Shown here piece by piece: positions 32,828 through 41,363 of a DNA stretch of 64,000 nt (position 1 is its first letter; every line of letters starts with the position of its first letter). The DNA comes from Chromohalobacter sarecensis (lineage in GTDB: Bacteria; Pseudomonadota; Gammaproteobacteria; Pseudomonadales; Halomonadaceae), in the NCBI RefSeq assembly GCF_023061135.1, contig NZ_JAKGAN010000002.1:62001-126000 (forward strand), written 5' to 3'. The position numbers and the translations under genes were made by a program. The notes beneath the pieces were generated by a model, which worked only from the letters and a program-made list of their open reading frames with translations, did not search any database and was not told the origin of the DNA.

Positions 32828-33571
32828 ATGGGCCAAGCCTATAACGCTTACGGACAGCCGGTCGGCCCGAACCTCGACCGCTGGCAAGCACCATCGGCGC
32901 CCGATGCCGCGCTTCTGGTGGGGCGCTTCTGCCGGGTGGAGCCATTGGATGCGGCGTATCACGCGGCGTCGCTGTGGCAGGCGTGGCGGATGCCAGCTCC
33001 GGAATTCGCCAACGATCCTGAGGCGCGTGCCCGCTGGACCTATCTCGGTGGTCGTCCGTTCGATGACGAGGCCGGCTGCCAGGCCTGGTTGTCGCGCATG
33101 AGCGCGGGGTGGGATCCGCTCTGCTATGCCGTGGTCGATCCCGCTGATGGGCAAGCGGCAGGCATGGCGACGTATCTCAATATCGTGCCGGCAGATGGGC
33201 GAATCGAGATCGGTCATCTCAGCTTCTCGCCCCGCATGGCACGCACGCCGATGTCCAGCGAGGCATTGATGCTGATGATGGCTCACGCCTTCGACATGGG
33301 ATATCGCCGCCTCGAATGGAAGTGCGATGCCCTGAACGCGCCTTCGCGCCGCGCCGCCGAGCGCCTCGGTTTTCGCTTCGAGGGTGTCTTTCGCCAGCAT
33401 CGGGTCGTCGCCGGGCGTAACCGCGACACGGCCTGGTTCTCGGTACTAGACACTGAGTGGCCGGCGATTCGCGAGTGCCACCGCCGCTGGCTGGCGCCCG
33501 AGAACTTCGATGCGGCGGGTCGCCAACACCAGTCGTTATCGTCGATGACTGCCACGATTCCTCTGTCTTGA
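32828..33571 (+). CDS. GNAT family acetyltransferase (RimJ/RimL-like)
   Basis: This 247-residue protein resembles the large RimL-like GNATs: a conserved N-terminal GPNLDRWQAP, the GRIEIGHLSFSP strand and the LEWKCDALNAPSRRAAERLGF motif. It probably acetylates an N-terminal or small amine substrate that cannot be named. The ATG at 32828 follows GAGGAAA; a GTG at 32813 overlapping the previous stop is less likely. A serine- and threonine-rich tail is present. Confidence 0.85.
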   Translation: MGQAYNAYGQPVGPNLDRWQAPSAPDAALLVGRFCRVEPLDAAYHAASLWQAWRMPAPEFANDPEARARWTYLGGRPFDDEAGCQAWLSRMSAGWDPLCYAVVDPADGQAAGMATYLNIVPADGRIEIGHLSFSPRMARTPMSSEALMLMMAHAFDMGYRRLEWKCDALNAPSRRAAERLGFRFEGVFRQHRVVAGRNRDTAWFSVLDTEWPAIRECHRRWLAPENFDAAGRQHQSLSSMTATIPLS

Positions 33572-33581
33572 AGGTCGAACC

Positions 33582-34253
33582 ATGTATCAGCCGTCTCAGT
33601 TTCGCCTCGATGATCGTGCCGAATGTCGTCGCGCCATCGCATCCGCTCCCTTCGCCACGCTGGTGACTCGGGACTCGTCCGGTGCGCTAAGCGCCGATCA
33701 CTTGCCGCTGTTGCTGACACCGGCGGCGGATGCGCAATCGCCGGATATCTTGCGTGGCCATATAGCGCGTGCCAATCCACTGGTGTCCTGTCTTGAAAGC
33801 TTCGTTCGTGAAGGTCGGGGTGAGACGTTCGAGGCGTTGGCCATCTTCCATGGCCCTCAGGCCTATGTCACGCCGAGCTGGTATCCGGCCAAGCGCGAGC
33901 ACGGCAAGGTGGTACCGACCTGGAATTATCAGATTGTGCATGTGCATGGCAGATTGCGCCTGATCGACGCTCCGCACTGGTTAGTCGAGACGGTGACAGC
34001 ACTTACTGAACGCTTCGAAGGTAAGCGGGAAAGGCCTTGGCGGGTGAGCGATGCGCCCGACGATTATATTGCGGCGATGTGCCGGGCCATCGTCGGCGTC
34101 GAGATCGTCGTCGAACGTCTGGAAGGCAAACGCAAAGCGAGTCAGCACAAGCCGCTCGAAGAGCGTCAGGCCATTTATAGAGGCTTGCGAGACGAGTACG
34201 GCTACAGTGAACGCGACGCCGCCTGGCTCAGCGGCATGCCGCCCGATGACTGA
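33582..34253 (+). CDS. PaiB-like FMN-binding protein
   Basis: This 223-residue protein matches the PaiB family: MYQPSQF at the start, the split-barrel segment FATLVTRDSSGALSADHLPLLL and the YVTPSWYPAKREHGKVVPTWNY core. In Bacillus PaiB was described as a negative regulator together with the PaiA acetyltransferase, and here it likewise follows two acetyltransferase genes, 10 bases after the second. The real activity of the family is uncertain. Confidence 0.88.
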   Translation: MYQPSQFRLDDRAECRRAIASAPFATLVTRDSSGALSADHLPLLLTPAADAQSPDILRGHIARANPLVSCLESFVREGRGETFEALAIFHGPQAYVTPSWYPAKREHGKVVPTWNYQIVHVHGRLRLIDAPHWLVETVTALTERFEGKRERPWRVSDAPDDYIAAMCRAIVGVEIVVERLEGKRKASQHKPLEERQAIYRGLRDEYGYSERDAAWLSGMPPDD

Positions 34254-34276
34254 TTCTCCTCGAATGGTCGATGCAC

Positions 34277-34455
34277 CTAGGCATTGTCTGAAAACTGTCT
34301 GCGCTCGGCCATACTGCGTTAAAAATCAGCTCGGGCGCGAGTCCGATCAAAATGCTCATTTACAACCCGTAAACTCGCGTGCGAGCCCAGTCCGCTTTTT
34401 CGCTGATTTTTGCCTTGTCTGACCTTCGCTCGTCGACTTTTCAGACAGTGCCTAG
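34277..34455. repeat. Structured inverted-repeat element (179 bases) between paiB-like and aldo/keto reductase genes
   Basis: The ends CTAGGCATTGTCTGAAAA (34277-34294) and TTTTCAGACAGTGCCTAG (34438-34455) are inverted copies with one mismatch over 18 bases. Inside, AAAAATCAGC (34321-34330) pairs with 34402-34411, and several GC-rich hairpins occur (CTCGCGTGCGAG, TTTAC/GTAAA). The element therefore folds as a whole and could end transcription from both sides. It looks like a MITE or intergenic repeat; only one copy is in this window. Its right end contributes the stop codon of the aldo/keto reductase gene. Confidence 0.7.
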
Positions 34456-35342
34456 ACGATATCCAGCGGCGGTTTGCGCGTCGGCGCGGGAAAGGCGGCG
34501 TCCAGGCGCGCGAGGCTGGCGTCGTCCAGCCTGAGTGCCAGGGCGGCGGCGTTGGCTTCGACGTGAGCGGGCTGCACGGCCTTGGAGATGGCGATGACGT
34601 CGCGTTGGCCATCGGGAGCAGGGCGGATCGTCCATGCCAGCAGCACCTGGGCGGGGGTGACGCCGAATGTATCGGCGATGGCGCGGACCTCGGGGTGGTC
34701 GAGTTCCTGACCGCCCTGGGCTAGCGGACAGTAGGCCATGGTCGGCAGGACGTGTTGGCGCTGCCAGGGCAGCAGGCTGTGTTCGATTCCGCGCGAGCCG
34801 AGATGATAGAGCACCTGGTTGACGGCGCTGGCATTGCCACCGGGCAAGCTATGCAGGGCGTGCATGTCGTCGATGTCGAAGTTGGAGACGCCGTAGCGGC
34901 GAATCTTGCCCTGGGCTTGTAGATGCTCGAATGCTTTCAGCGTTTCTTCCAGGGGGACGTTGCCGGGCCAGTGCAGTAGATACAGGTCCAGATAATCGCT
35001 GCCCAGGCGTTTCAGGCTGCGCTCGCAGGCGGCGACGGCGTCCTGGCGGCCAGCATTCCACGGGTAGACCTTGGAGACCACGAAGGCCTCGTCGCGACGC
35101 CCGCGCAGGGCCTCGCCGACGATTTTCTCAGCGCCGCCGTCGGCGTACATCTCGGCGGTGTCGATCAGCGTCATGCCCAGGTCGAGACCGTATTGCAGGG
35201 CGTGGACTTCATCACGGCGCGGAGCGCGGTTCTCGCCCATGTGCCAGCTACCCTGGCCGATGGCGGGCAGCGTGACGGCGGGTTCCCGGGCGGTGGCGGC
35301 GAGGGTGACGCTAGGCGTGTCGGGGGAAAGGAGTTTGACCAT
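34452..35342 (-). CDS. Aldo/keto reductase
   Basis: This 296-residue NADPH-dependent TIM-barrel oxidoreductase has the catalytic tetrad: Asp and Tyr in DTAEMYADGGAE, Lys in VVSKVYPWNA and His in YLLHWPG. The C-terminal ISKAVQPAHVEANAAAL is the cofactor-binding motif. It resembles YeaE-type reductases acting on methylglyoxal or other aldehydes; substrate not certain. ATG 35342 follows GGGAGGC. The stop codon TAG lies within the right arm of the inverted-repeat element, so the protein end was probably set by that insertion. Confidence 0.9.
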   Translation of the reverse strand: MVKLLSPDTPSVTLAATAREPAVTLPAIGQGSWHMGENRAPRRDEVHALQYGLDLGMTLIDTAEMYADGGAEKIVGEALRGRRDEAFVVSKVYPWNAGRQDAVAACERSLKRLGSDYLDLYLLHWPGNVPLEETLKAFEHLQAQGKIRRYGVSNFDIDDMHALHSLPGGNASAVNQVLYHLGSRGIEHSLLPWQRQHVLPTMAYCPLAQGGQELDHPEVRAIADTFGVTPAQVLLAWTIRPAPDGQRDVIAISKAVQPAHVEANAAALALRLDDASLARLDAAFPAPTRKPPLDIV

Positions 35343-35473
35343 ATCGCTGCCTCCCTGGCATTGGCATGAGGTAATAGTATGGATGAATGCGGATGCATTC
35401 AGGGTGCGCCGACACGGAGAGCACGACAAGTCCGTTATACTGTCAGTCCTTTCTCGTTTTAGGATCGATTCAT

Positions 35474-36043
35474 ATGTCCGAGCGTCCCTTGGATGCCGAT
35501 GTCATCGCCATGACCCGCGCCTGGGTAGCGAGCTTCGTCGTGGCGCATGACGTTTGCCCCTTCGCCGGTCGCGAGGTGCGCCGTGACAGCTTGCGCTATG
35601 TTGTGGCGGGCGATGCCGATCCCGAACGCCTGCTGCATACCTTGATTGAGGAATGCCGGCGGCTGGACGCCGAGCCGTCGATCGAGACGACGCTGATGAT
35701 CCTGCCGGAAGGGTTGGCCGACTTCGACGATTATCTGGATCTGCTAGTCGTCGCCGAGGCCTTGCTCGAGGCGGAGGGCTATGCGGGGATCTACCAACTG
35801 GCGAGCTTTCACCCCGACTATGTTTTTGAGAGCGTCGCGGCCAACGATCCCGCCAATTACACCAATCGCTCGCCCTGGCCGATGTGGCATCTCCTGCGCG
35901 AAGCCAGTGTCGAGGCCGCCGTGGCGGGATATGCCGATCCCGAAGCCATTCCCGAGCGTAACGTCACGACCTTGCGTGACATGGGGAGCGCTGCCCTGGC
36001 CGAGCAGTGGGCGGCGTGTCGTCGCGTGCGGGCGAACGATTGA
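35474..36043 (+). CDS. DUF1415 family protein
   Basis: This 189-residue protein matches the DUF1415 family: WVASFVVAHDVCPFAG near the start (conserved Cys) and the middle FDDYLDLLVVAEALL, then YQLASFHPDYVFE and NRSPWPMWHLLREASV. No activity is known. ATG 35474 matches the family start. It is followed by an OsmC-family gene but with an 83-base gap. Confidence 0.85.
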   Translation: MSERPLDADVIAMTRAWVASFVVAHDVCPFAGREVRRDSLRYVVAGDADPERLLHTLIEECRRLDAEPSIETTLMILPEGLADFDDYLDLLVVAEALLEAEGYAGIYQLASFHPDYVFESVAANDPANYTNRSPWPMWHLLREASVEAAVAGYADPEAIPERNVTTLRDMGSAALAEQWAACRRVRAND

Positions 36044-36126
36044 TCCTTTGCCCCTTGAAGTCCACGACATCACCCACATGGACTATGTTGTAAGGGCATA
36101 ACGCCCACTCACGAAAGGAGGCACGA

Positions 36127-36558
36127 ATGAGTATCGAGAAAACCGGTTCCGCCCATTGGCAAGGCAGTCTCAAGCGCGGCAAGGGGACGGTCTCCACTCA
36201 GAGCGGTGCGCTCAAGGACAACCCCTACGGTTTCAATACGCGCTTCGAAGGCGAGCCGGGGACCAATCCCGAGGAATTGATCGCGGCATCCCACGCCAGT
36301 TGCTATTCGATGGCGCTGTCGATGATTCTGGGAGAAGCTGGCCACGATCCCGACGATGTGCGTACCGAAGCGACCGTGACGCTGGATCAGGATGACAGCG
36401 GCTTCAAGATCACCAAGGTACACCTCGTCACCCGCGCCAAGGTGCCGGGCATCGATCAGTCAGGCTTCGAGGAATCGGCCAACAAGGCCAAGGAAGGTTG
36501 CCCGATCTCGCGCGTGCTGAATGCCGAGATCACGCTGGATGCAACGCTCGAAAGCTGA
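36127..36558 (+). CDS. osmC: OsmC family peroxiredoxin
   Basis: This 143-residue thiol peroxidase reduces organic hydroperoxides. The two reactive cysteines are present: the first in SHASCYSMALS (about residue 60) and the second in KEGCPISRVL (about residue 125), both in the family context. The N-terminal AHWQGSLKRGKGTVSTQSG is typical of OsmC as opposed to Ohr. An AAGGAGG site precedes the ATG, and a strong terminator follows. Confidence 0.93.
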   Translation: MSIEKTGSAHWQGSLKRGKGTVSTQSGALKDNPYGFNTRFEGEPGTNPEELIAASHASCYSMALSMILGEAGHDPDDVRTEATVTLDQDDSGFKITKVHLVTRAKVPGIDQSGFEESANKAKEGCPISRVLNAEITLDATLES

Positions 36559-36583
36559 TAGCGGTATCACTTCCGCTTCCCCG

Positions 36584-36610
36584 AGGGCCGGCCTTGCGCC
36601 GGCCCTTTTA
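36584..36610 (+). terminator. Terminator downstream of osmC
   Basis: AGGGCCGGC (36584-36592) pairs perfectly with 36598-36606 around CTTGC and is followed by TTTA. The remaining 200 bases up to the transporter gene hold no other gene; a TTGACA at about 36662 lacks a good -10. Confidence 0.8.
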
Positions 36611-36814
36611 TATTTGCGACGGTCTTCTTATAGTAAGTGCTCTCCCTTGGTGTCGTTGATACTTGACAACGTCGCCGATGCAGTCTTCCCGCGAATCTGT
36701 TAGCCTCCTATACGCTCGTCGGTCGGTACCTCCCTCCCTACTTGGGTATCGCGACGCTGGACTGATGTTCATATAACACGATCAACGATCATTCGACGGA
36801 AGACCTCATTCATC

Positions 36815-38122
36815 ATGGCTACTTCAAAAGAGACCGACGCGGCTTCGTCGCGCCCGCTGAATCGCCGCGACGTCAAGGTGCTGTCGCTATCCGCCCTGGG
36901 CGGCGCACTGGAGTTTTACGACTTCATCATCTTCGTGTATTTCGCGACGGTGGTGGGGCAGTTGTTCTTTCCCCCCGAAATGCCTGAATGGCTACGCCAG
37001 GTCCAGACCTTCGGGATCTTCGCCGCCGGCTATCTGGCACGCCCGCTGGGTGGCATCATCATGGCGCACTTCGGTGATCTGCTGGGGCGCAAGAAGATGT
37101 TTACCCTGTCGATCTTCCTGATGTCGGTGCCGACGCTGTTGATCGGTTTGATGCCGACCTACGACACCCTGGGCTATGCGGCGCCCCTGCTGCTGGTAGC
37201 GCTGCGTATCCTGCAGGGGGCTGCGGTGGGCGGTGAAGTGCCCGGTGCCTGGGTGTTCGTCACCGAGCACGTCAAGCGCCGCCACGTGGGCTTCGCCTGC
37301 GGCACGCTGTCTGCTGGCCTGGTGTCGGGGATTCTCATCGGTTCGCTGATGTCGGCGTTCATCAAGACCACCTACAGCGATGCTGAGCTGGCCGCGTATG
37401 CCTGGCGGATTCCGTTTCTGATCGGCGGGGTGTTCGGGCTGTTGGCCGTGTACCTGCGTCGCTGGTTGCACGAGACGCCGGTGTTTGCCGAGATGCAGGA
37501 AAAGAAGGCGCTGGCCGAGGAGCTACCGGTCAAGAGTATCTTGCGCAACCACTTGCCGAGTGTGGTGCTGTCGATGGCCGTCACCTGGATTCTGACCGCC
37601 GCCATCGTGGTGGTGATCCTGATGACGCCGAGCCTGCTCGAGAGCCGCTACGCGCTGGATGCCTCGCTGGCCAATGTCTATGCCATCCTCGGTGTGGTGG
37701 TCGGGTGCCTGGCCTCGGGCTGGAGCGCGGACCGCTTCGGCAGCGGCCCGACCATCATGCTCTGGGGTTTGCTATTGGCGATCAGCTACTGGGCGATGAT
37801 GACCACCGTTGGCACGCACCCTGAGTGGCTAACGCCCCTTTACATCTTGTGCGGCTTCGCTGTGGGGATCGTCGGCGTGGTACCGACGATTGCCGTCAAA
37901 TCGTTCCCGGCCATGGTGCGTTTCACGGGGCTGTCGTTCTCGTACAATGTCGCTTATGCGATCTTCGGCGGTTTCACGCCCATCGTGGTGTCGGTGTTGA
38001 TGACCGTGCATCCCATGTTCCCGGCGGTCTACGTTGCCGCGTTGGGTGGGTTGGGCATCGTCATTGGGCTCTATCTGATGCGTGCTCCAAGTGGTCGGCG
38101 GCTGGCGGTCATGGCCTCATGA
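36815..38122 (+). CDS. MFS transporter of the metabolite:H+ symporter (MHS) family
   Basis: This 435-residue protein has 12 hydrophobic segments. The first, ALEFYDFIIFVYFATVV, and the loop GGIIMAHFGDLLGRKKMF are typical of the MHS group (proline, citrate, alpha-ketoglutarate or shikimate importers). RILQGAAVGGEVPGAWVFVTEH is the fourth-fifth helix signature. It should import a carboxylate or betaine with protons; the substrate is not shown, and no catabolic gene adjoins it. The gene is monocistronic with a terminator after it. Confidence 0.88.
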   Translation: MATSKETDAASSRPLNRRDVKVLSLSALGGALEFYDFIIFVYFATVVGQLFFPPEMPEWLRQVQTFGIFAAGYLARPLGGIIMAHFGDLLGRKKMFTLSIFLMSVPTLLIGLMPTYDTLGYAAPLLLVALRILQGAAVGGEVPGAWVFVTEHVKRRHVGFACGTLSAGLVSGILIGSLMSAFIKTTYSDAELAAYAWRIPFLIGGVFGLLAVYLRRWLHETPVFAEMQEKKALAEELPVKSILRNHLPSVVLSMAVTWILTAAIVVVILMTPSLLESRYALDASLANVYAILGVVVGCLASGWSADRFGSGPTIMLWGLLLAISYWAMMTTVGTHPEWLTPLYILCGFAVGIVGVVPTIAVKSFPAMVRFTGLSFSYNVAYAIFGGFTPIVVSVLMTVHPMFPAVYVAALGGLGIVIGLYLMRAPSGRRLAVMAS

Positions 38123-38160
38123 GCTGCTGAAACGTCCTACATGAAAGCCACATGCAGACC

Positions 38161-38190
38161 ACGACGCCCCGTCATCATGCGGGGCGTCGT
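38161..38190. terminator. Bidirectional terminator between the MFS and amidotransferase genes
   Basis: ACGACGCCCC (38161-38170) pairs perfectly with GGGGCGTCGT (38181-38190) around a 10-base loop. It lies between convergent genes. Confidence 0.72.
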
Positions 38191-38219
38191 CGTATAAGAG
38201 GGTGCAGCGCGTGCAGAGA

Positions 38220-38891
38220 TCAACGCGTGCGCGCGGCGTCGACGAGGCCACGAATCAGACGCTGCTGGGGGCGATTGAAGACGAGGAATTCGGGATGCCA
38301 CTGTACGCCGACCAGATAGGGGCACTCGGGTGCCTCGATGGCCTGAATCAGGCCATCGCGGTCGCGCGCCACGACGTGAAGGGTATCGCCGAGTCGATCC
38401 ACTGCCTGGTGATGAAGGCTATTGACGCGGCAGCGCGAGACGCCGAGCAGTGCATGCAAGCGGCTCCCGGTGGCGATGTCGACCTGCTTGCGAGGCAGTA
38501 CGGTGCGCTGGCGGCGCACATGGTCGTAGGTGGTATAAATATCGCCGATCAGGGTGCCGCCACAGTGCACGTTGATGATCTGCGCGCCTCGGCAGATGCC
38601 CAGCACGGGCAACTGTTGGGGCAGAAAGCGCTCGAGCAGCGAGAGTTCTAATTGATCCCGGGCGGGGTCGACACGCACATCGAGGCGTACCTCCCCGCCA
38701 TCATAGAGCTGGGCGCCGATGTCGTCGCCACCGCCGATCATCAATCCCGCGAGCCCTTCGGGGATCTCGCGCGAGGGTGATAGTCGCACCGGCTGGCCGC
38801 CGGCACGCCACACGGCGAGCCGGTCGCATGCCCACGCCAGAAAGCTCTTGTGGTCCGAGGTGGTGATGCCGATTAGTGGTCGTGAGCTCAT
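38220..38891 (-). CDS. Class I glutamine-amidotransferase-like hydrolase (gamma-glutamyl peptidase, C26)
   Basis: This 223-residue protein has a complete catalytic triad: C100 in GICRGAQ, H199 and E201 in VQWHPEF. It belongs to the C26 gamma-glutamyl hydrolase group (PuuD-like). Its ATG overlaps the stop of the upstream amidoligase by ATGA, so the two are translated together. Amidoligases paired with such hydrolases have been predicted to make and break gamma-glutamyl-type amide bonds; the substrate here is unknown. The open frame continuing upstream to 39167 is inside the amidoligase gene and is not used. Confidence 0.87.
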   Translation of the reverse strand: MSSRPLIGITTSDHKSFLAWACDRLAVWRAGGQPVRLSPSREIPEGLAGLMIGGGDDIGAQLYDGGEVRLDVRVDPARDQLELSLLERFLPQQLPVLGICRGAQIINVHCGGTLIGDIYTTYDHVRRQRTVLPRKQVDIATGSRLHALLGVSRCRVNSLHHQAVDRLGDTLHVVARDRDGLIQAIEAPECPYLVGVQWHPEFLVFNRPQQRLIRGLVDAARTR

Positions 38892-39892
38892 TTCTCGACC
38901 CAGCGTTTCAGTTTGTCCCGCCATTGGCCCATCGTCGATTGCGCATGATGGGCGCGATAGGCCTGCATCTGCGTGCGTAGGCTGTGTGGATCGGCGGCCA
39001 GGCGTTCGACCGTTACCCAACGGTTCCATTCGGTGACGCTGCCCCAGTCGAGCGTGTTGAGCTGGGCGTTGGGCAGGCGAAAGTGAAAGGTAGGACGCGG
39101 CTTGACCAGGCTTTCCTGAAGCAAGGGATGCGCGGCCTCGGGCGCGAGGTAAGCGAACAAGGGGCACATGTCGAGTTCACGGTTGCGCGTGGGATTGTCG
39201 CGCAGGTAATCGCTGATCAACTGCGCCTGCGTCGGCGCGTAATCGGGATCGAGCACCTTCAAGGCATAGGCCTTGGGGAAGGGGTTGGTATGCGGCAGTA
39301 TCTCGCGCGTGATGTCGACCTGAATCTGATCGCGCAGCCAGGCGGCGAGGATGATATAGGCCTGCAGATGCGCGAGGACGCTCGGCGTATCGGTCGCCGG
39401 GACTTCGGGATTGAGATGCAACCCGAAGCCATAGAAGACGCTGGCACCGGTGCCTTCCGCGCCATGCCGGCGCAAGGCCTCGAAGAGCCGGTCGAACTCG
39501 CCGAGTTCCGACCATGGAATCGGCGGCGAGACGATTTCCGTGGGCACCAGGCCGGCGACCATTTCGCCGAGCCACTCGCGCGAACGCTGATGGAACTCCA
39601 CGCGCCATTCGCGTCCCGCCGAAGCTGCCTGGCCGGGCGCCATCCCATTGGCCTTCATGACCGCCGCATCGGGATGGACGTATTTGCTGTCCAGCTCGAT
39701 GGTGAACTTGCCCCAGGGTGTGCCTTCGACACGCATGCGATGGGGGCTTTGCCGCACGATGTCGCCGCCGAAGCAGTCGGCGACCAGCTGCGCGGCGGTA
39801 TCGGGCATGAGGCCGGCGAATTCGATTTCCACGCCGACCCGCCGTGGGTGTCCCTCGGCGGTATTCGGGTAGGGAGGCGGCAATGGCTGCAC
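38888..39892 (-). CDS. Putative amidoligase (COOH-NH2 ligase, Amidoligase_2 type)
   Basis: This 334-residue protein carries the amidoligase hallmarks RRVGVEIEFAG near the start, the FTIELDSKYV strand and VSPPIPWSEL, all characteristic of the ATP-dependent carboxylate-amine ligases related to glutamine synthetase and GCS. I start it at GTG 39892, which follows GAGGAG by 7 bases; an ATG at 39940 adds 16 residues without a ribosome site. With the coupled C26 hydrolase it forms a two-gene module of unknown substrate, possibly a peptide or small amine. Confidence 0.82.
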   Translation of the reverse strand: MQPLPPPYPNTAEGHPRRVGVEIEFAGLMPDTAAQLVADCFGGDIVRQSPHRMRVEGTPWGKFTIELDSKYVHPDAAVMKANGMAPGQAASAGREWRVEFHQRSREWLGEMVAGLVPTEIVSPPIPWSELGEFDRLFEALRRHGAEGTGASVFYGFGLHLNPEVPATDTPSVLAHLQAYIILAAWLRDQIQVDITREILPHTNPFPKAYALKVLDPDYAPTQAQLISDYLRDNPTRNRELDMCPLFAYLAPEAAHPLLQESLVKPRPTFHFRLPNAQLNTLDWGSVTEWNRWVTVERLAADPHSLRTQMQAYRAHHAQSTMGQWRDKLKRWVEK

Positions 39893-39989
39893 GGATGACT
39901 CCTCGCGGAATTCGCGGTGCCGGTGAATGAAAGGGCACATGAGCCCGATAGATTAACATTGCCGGCGGGCCAAGACGTAATCCGCGTCT

Positions 39990-41300
39990 TCATGGATGAG
40001 TCGCGACATCCCTGCCAGATCGAGGGGTGTGACGTGTGCTGAACCAATGCTTCATGACACCGGTAATATGGCGCAAGTCGTTACTCGACGTGATGTAGGC
40101 GGGCATGGTGTACAGCCAGCGACCGAAGGGGCGCAGCCACACGCCCCGGGCCCGGGCGAAGTCGGCCACGCCCTTGAGTGCCTTGGCATCGTGGACCTCG
40201 ATCACCGCAGTGGCACCCAGCACGCGCACGTCGACCACGTCCGGATGCACGCGTAGCGCCTCGTCGTCGAGCAGTTCCTCGCGCAGCACGCCGTTCAGCG
40301 CTTGGATGCGGTCCAGGTAGTCGTCCTCCTCGAACACTGCCAGGCTTTCCAGCGCCACCCGGCAGGCCAGCGGGTTGCCCATGAAGGTGGGGCCGTGCAT
40401 GAAGGCGTGCAGCTCGCTATCGCCGATGAAGGCGTCATGCACGCGGTCGGTGGCCAGCGTCGCGGCGTGGCCCAGGTAGCCGCCGGTGAGGCCCTTGGAG
40501 AGCACCATGATGTCCGGCGTCACAGCGGCGTGGTCGGCGGCGAACATGCGTCCCGTGCGGCCGAAGCCGGTGGCTACCTCGTCGAACACCAGCAGCACGT
40601 CGAACTCATCGCACAGTTTTCGGGCGCCACGCAGGTAATGGGGCGAGGTCATGTTGAGGCCGCCGGCTGCCTGCAATAGCGGTTCGATGAGCAGGGCAGC
40701 GATCTCGTGGTGGTGAGCTTCGAGTACTTCGCGCAGGGCGTCGAGATCGGCCTGTACGGCATCTTCTTCGGCATCGAAAGGGGCAGTGGGCGCCGGGGCG
40801 AAGCGATGCTGCGGCAAAAAACCGGCGAACAGCGAATGCATGCCTTCTTCGGGGTCGCAGACCGCCATGCATCCGGCGGTATCGCCGTGGTAGGCCTTCA
40901 TCAGGGACAGCATGCGATGCTTGGCCGGTTTGCCGCGCAGATAGTGATACTGCACCGCCATCTTCATCGCCACTTCCATGCCGACCGAGCCGCTGTCGGA
41001 GAAGAATACATGGTTCAATCCTTCAGGCGTGACGCGCACCAGCTCGCGGGCCAGGCGGTCTGCGGGCTCGTGGGTCAGTCCGCCGAGCATCACATGGCAA
41101 AGTTCCTCGGCCTGCCGCTGGATGGCACGCACCAGCCTTGGGTGGCGATAGCCGTGGATCATGCACCACCAGGAACAAGTGGCGTCGAGCAGCGACTCGT
41201 CGCTTTCCAGGGTGAATCGGGGCCCCTCGCCACCGACTACCTTGGGTGATGGCGCCTGGGTGTTGAGATGGGCATAGGGATGCCAGATCGGAGATGTCAT
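39990..41300 (-). CDS. bioA: Adenosylmethionine-8-amino-7-oxononanoate aminotransferase
   Basis: This 436-residue class-III aminotransferase converts 7-keto-8-aminopelargonate to 7,8-diaminopelargonate in biotin synthesis. Typical features are IWHPYAHLNTQ at the N-terminus, SWWCMIHGYRHP, DSGSVGMEVAMKMA, the metal-like FDEVATGFGRTG and the PLP lysine in VLSKGLTGGYL. AAGGAACC precedes ATG 41300. It is the last gene of the biotin cluster, 63 bases after bioD. Confidence 0.94.
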   Translation of the reverse strand: MTSPIWHPYAHLNTQAPSPKVVGGEGPRFTLESDESLLDATCSWWCMIHGYRHPRLVRAIQRQAEELCHVMLGGLTHEPADRLARELVRVTPEGLNHVFFSDSGSVGMEVAMKMAVQYHYLRGKPAKHRMLSLMKAYHGDTAGCMAVCDPEEGMHSLFAGFLPQHRFAPAPTAPFDAEEDAVQADLDALREVLEAHHHEIAALLIEPLLQAAGGLNMTSPHYLRGARKLCDEFDVLLVFDEVATGFGRTGRMFAADHAAVTPDIMVLSKGLTGGYLGHAATLATDRVHDAFIGDSELHAFMHGPTFMGNPLACRVALESLAVFEEDDYLDRIQALNGVLREELLDDEALRVHPDVVDVRVLGATAVIEVHDAKALKGVADFARARGVWLRPFGRWLYTMPAYITSSNDLRHITGVMKHWFSTRHTPRSGRDVATHP

Positions 41301-41363
41301 CGTGGTTCCTTGCATGTGAATCGCGCGTCGATGGTGTGGTTGTCCGGTGACGCTGGCGATGCG

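Noticed and set aside
38892-39167. N-terminal extension of the C26 amidotransferase frame
   Set aside because: It lies inside the amidoligase gene; the ATGA overlap at 38888-38891 gives the natural start.
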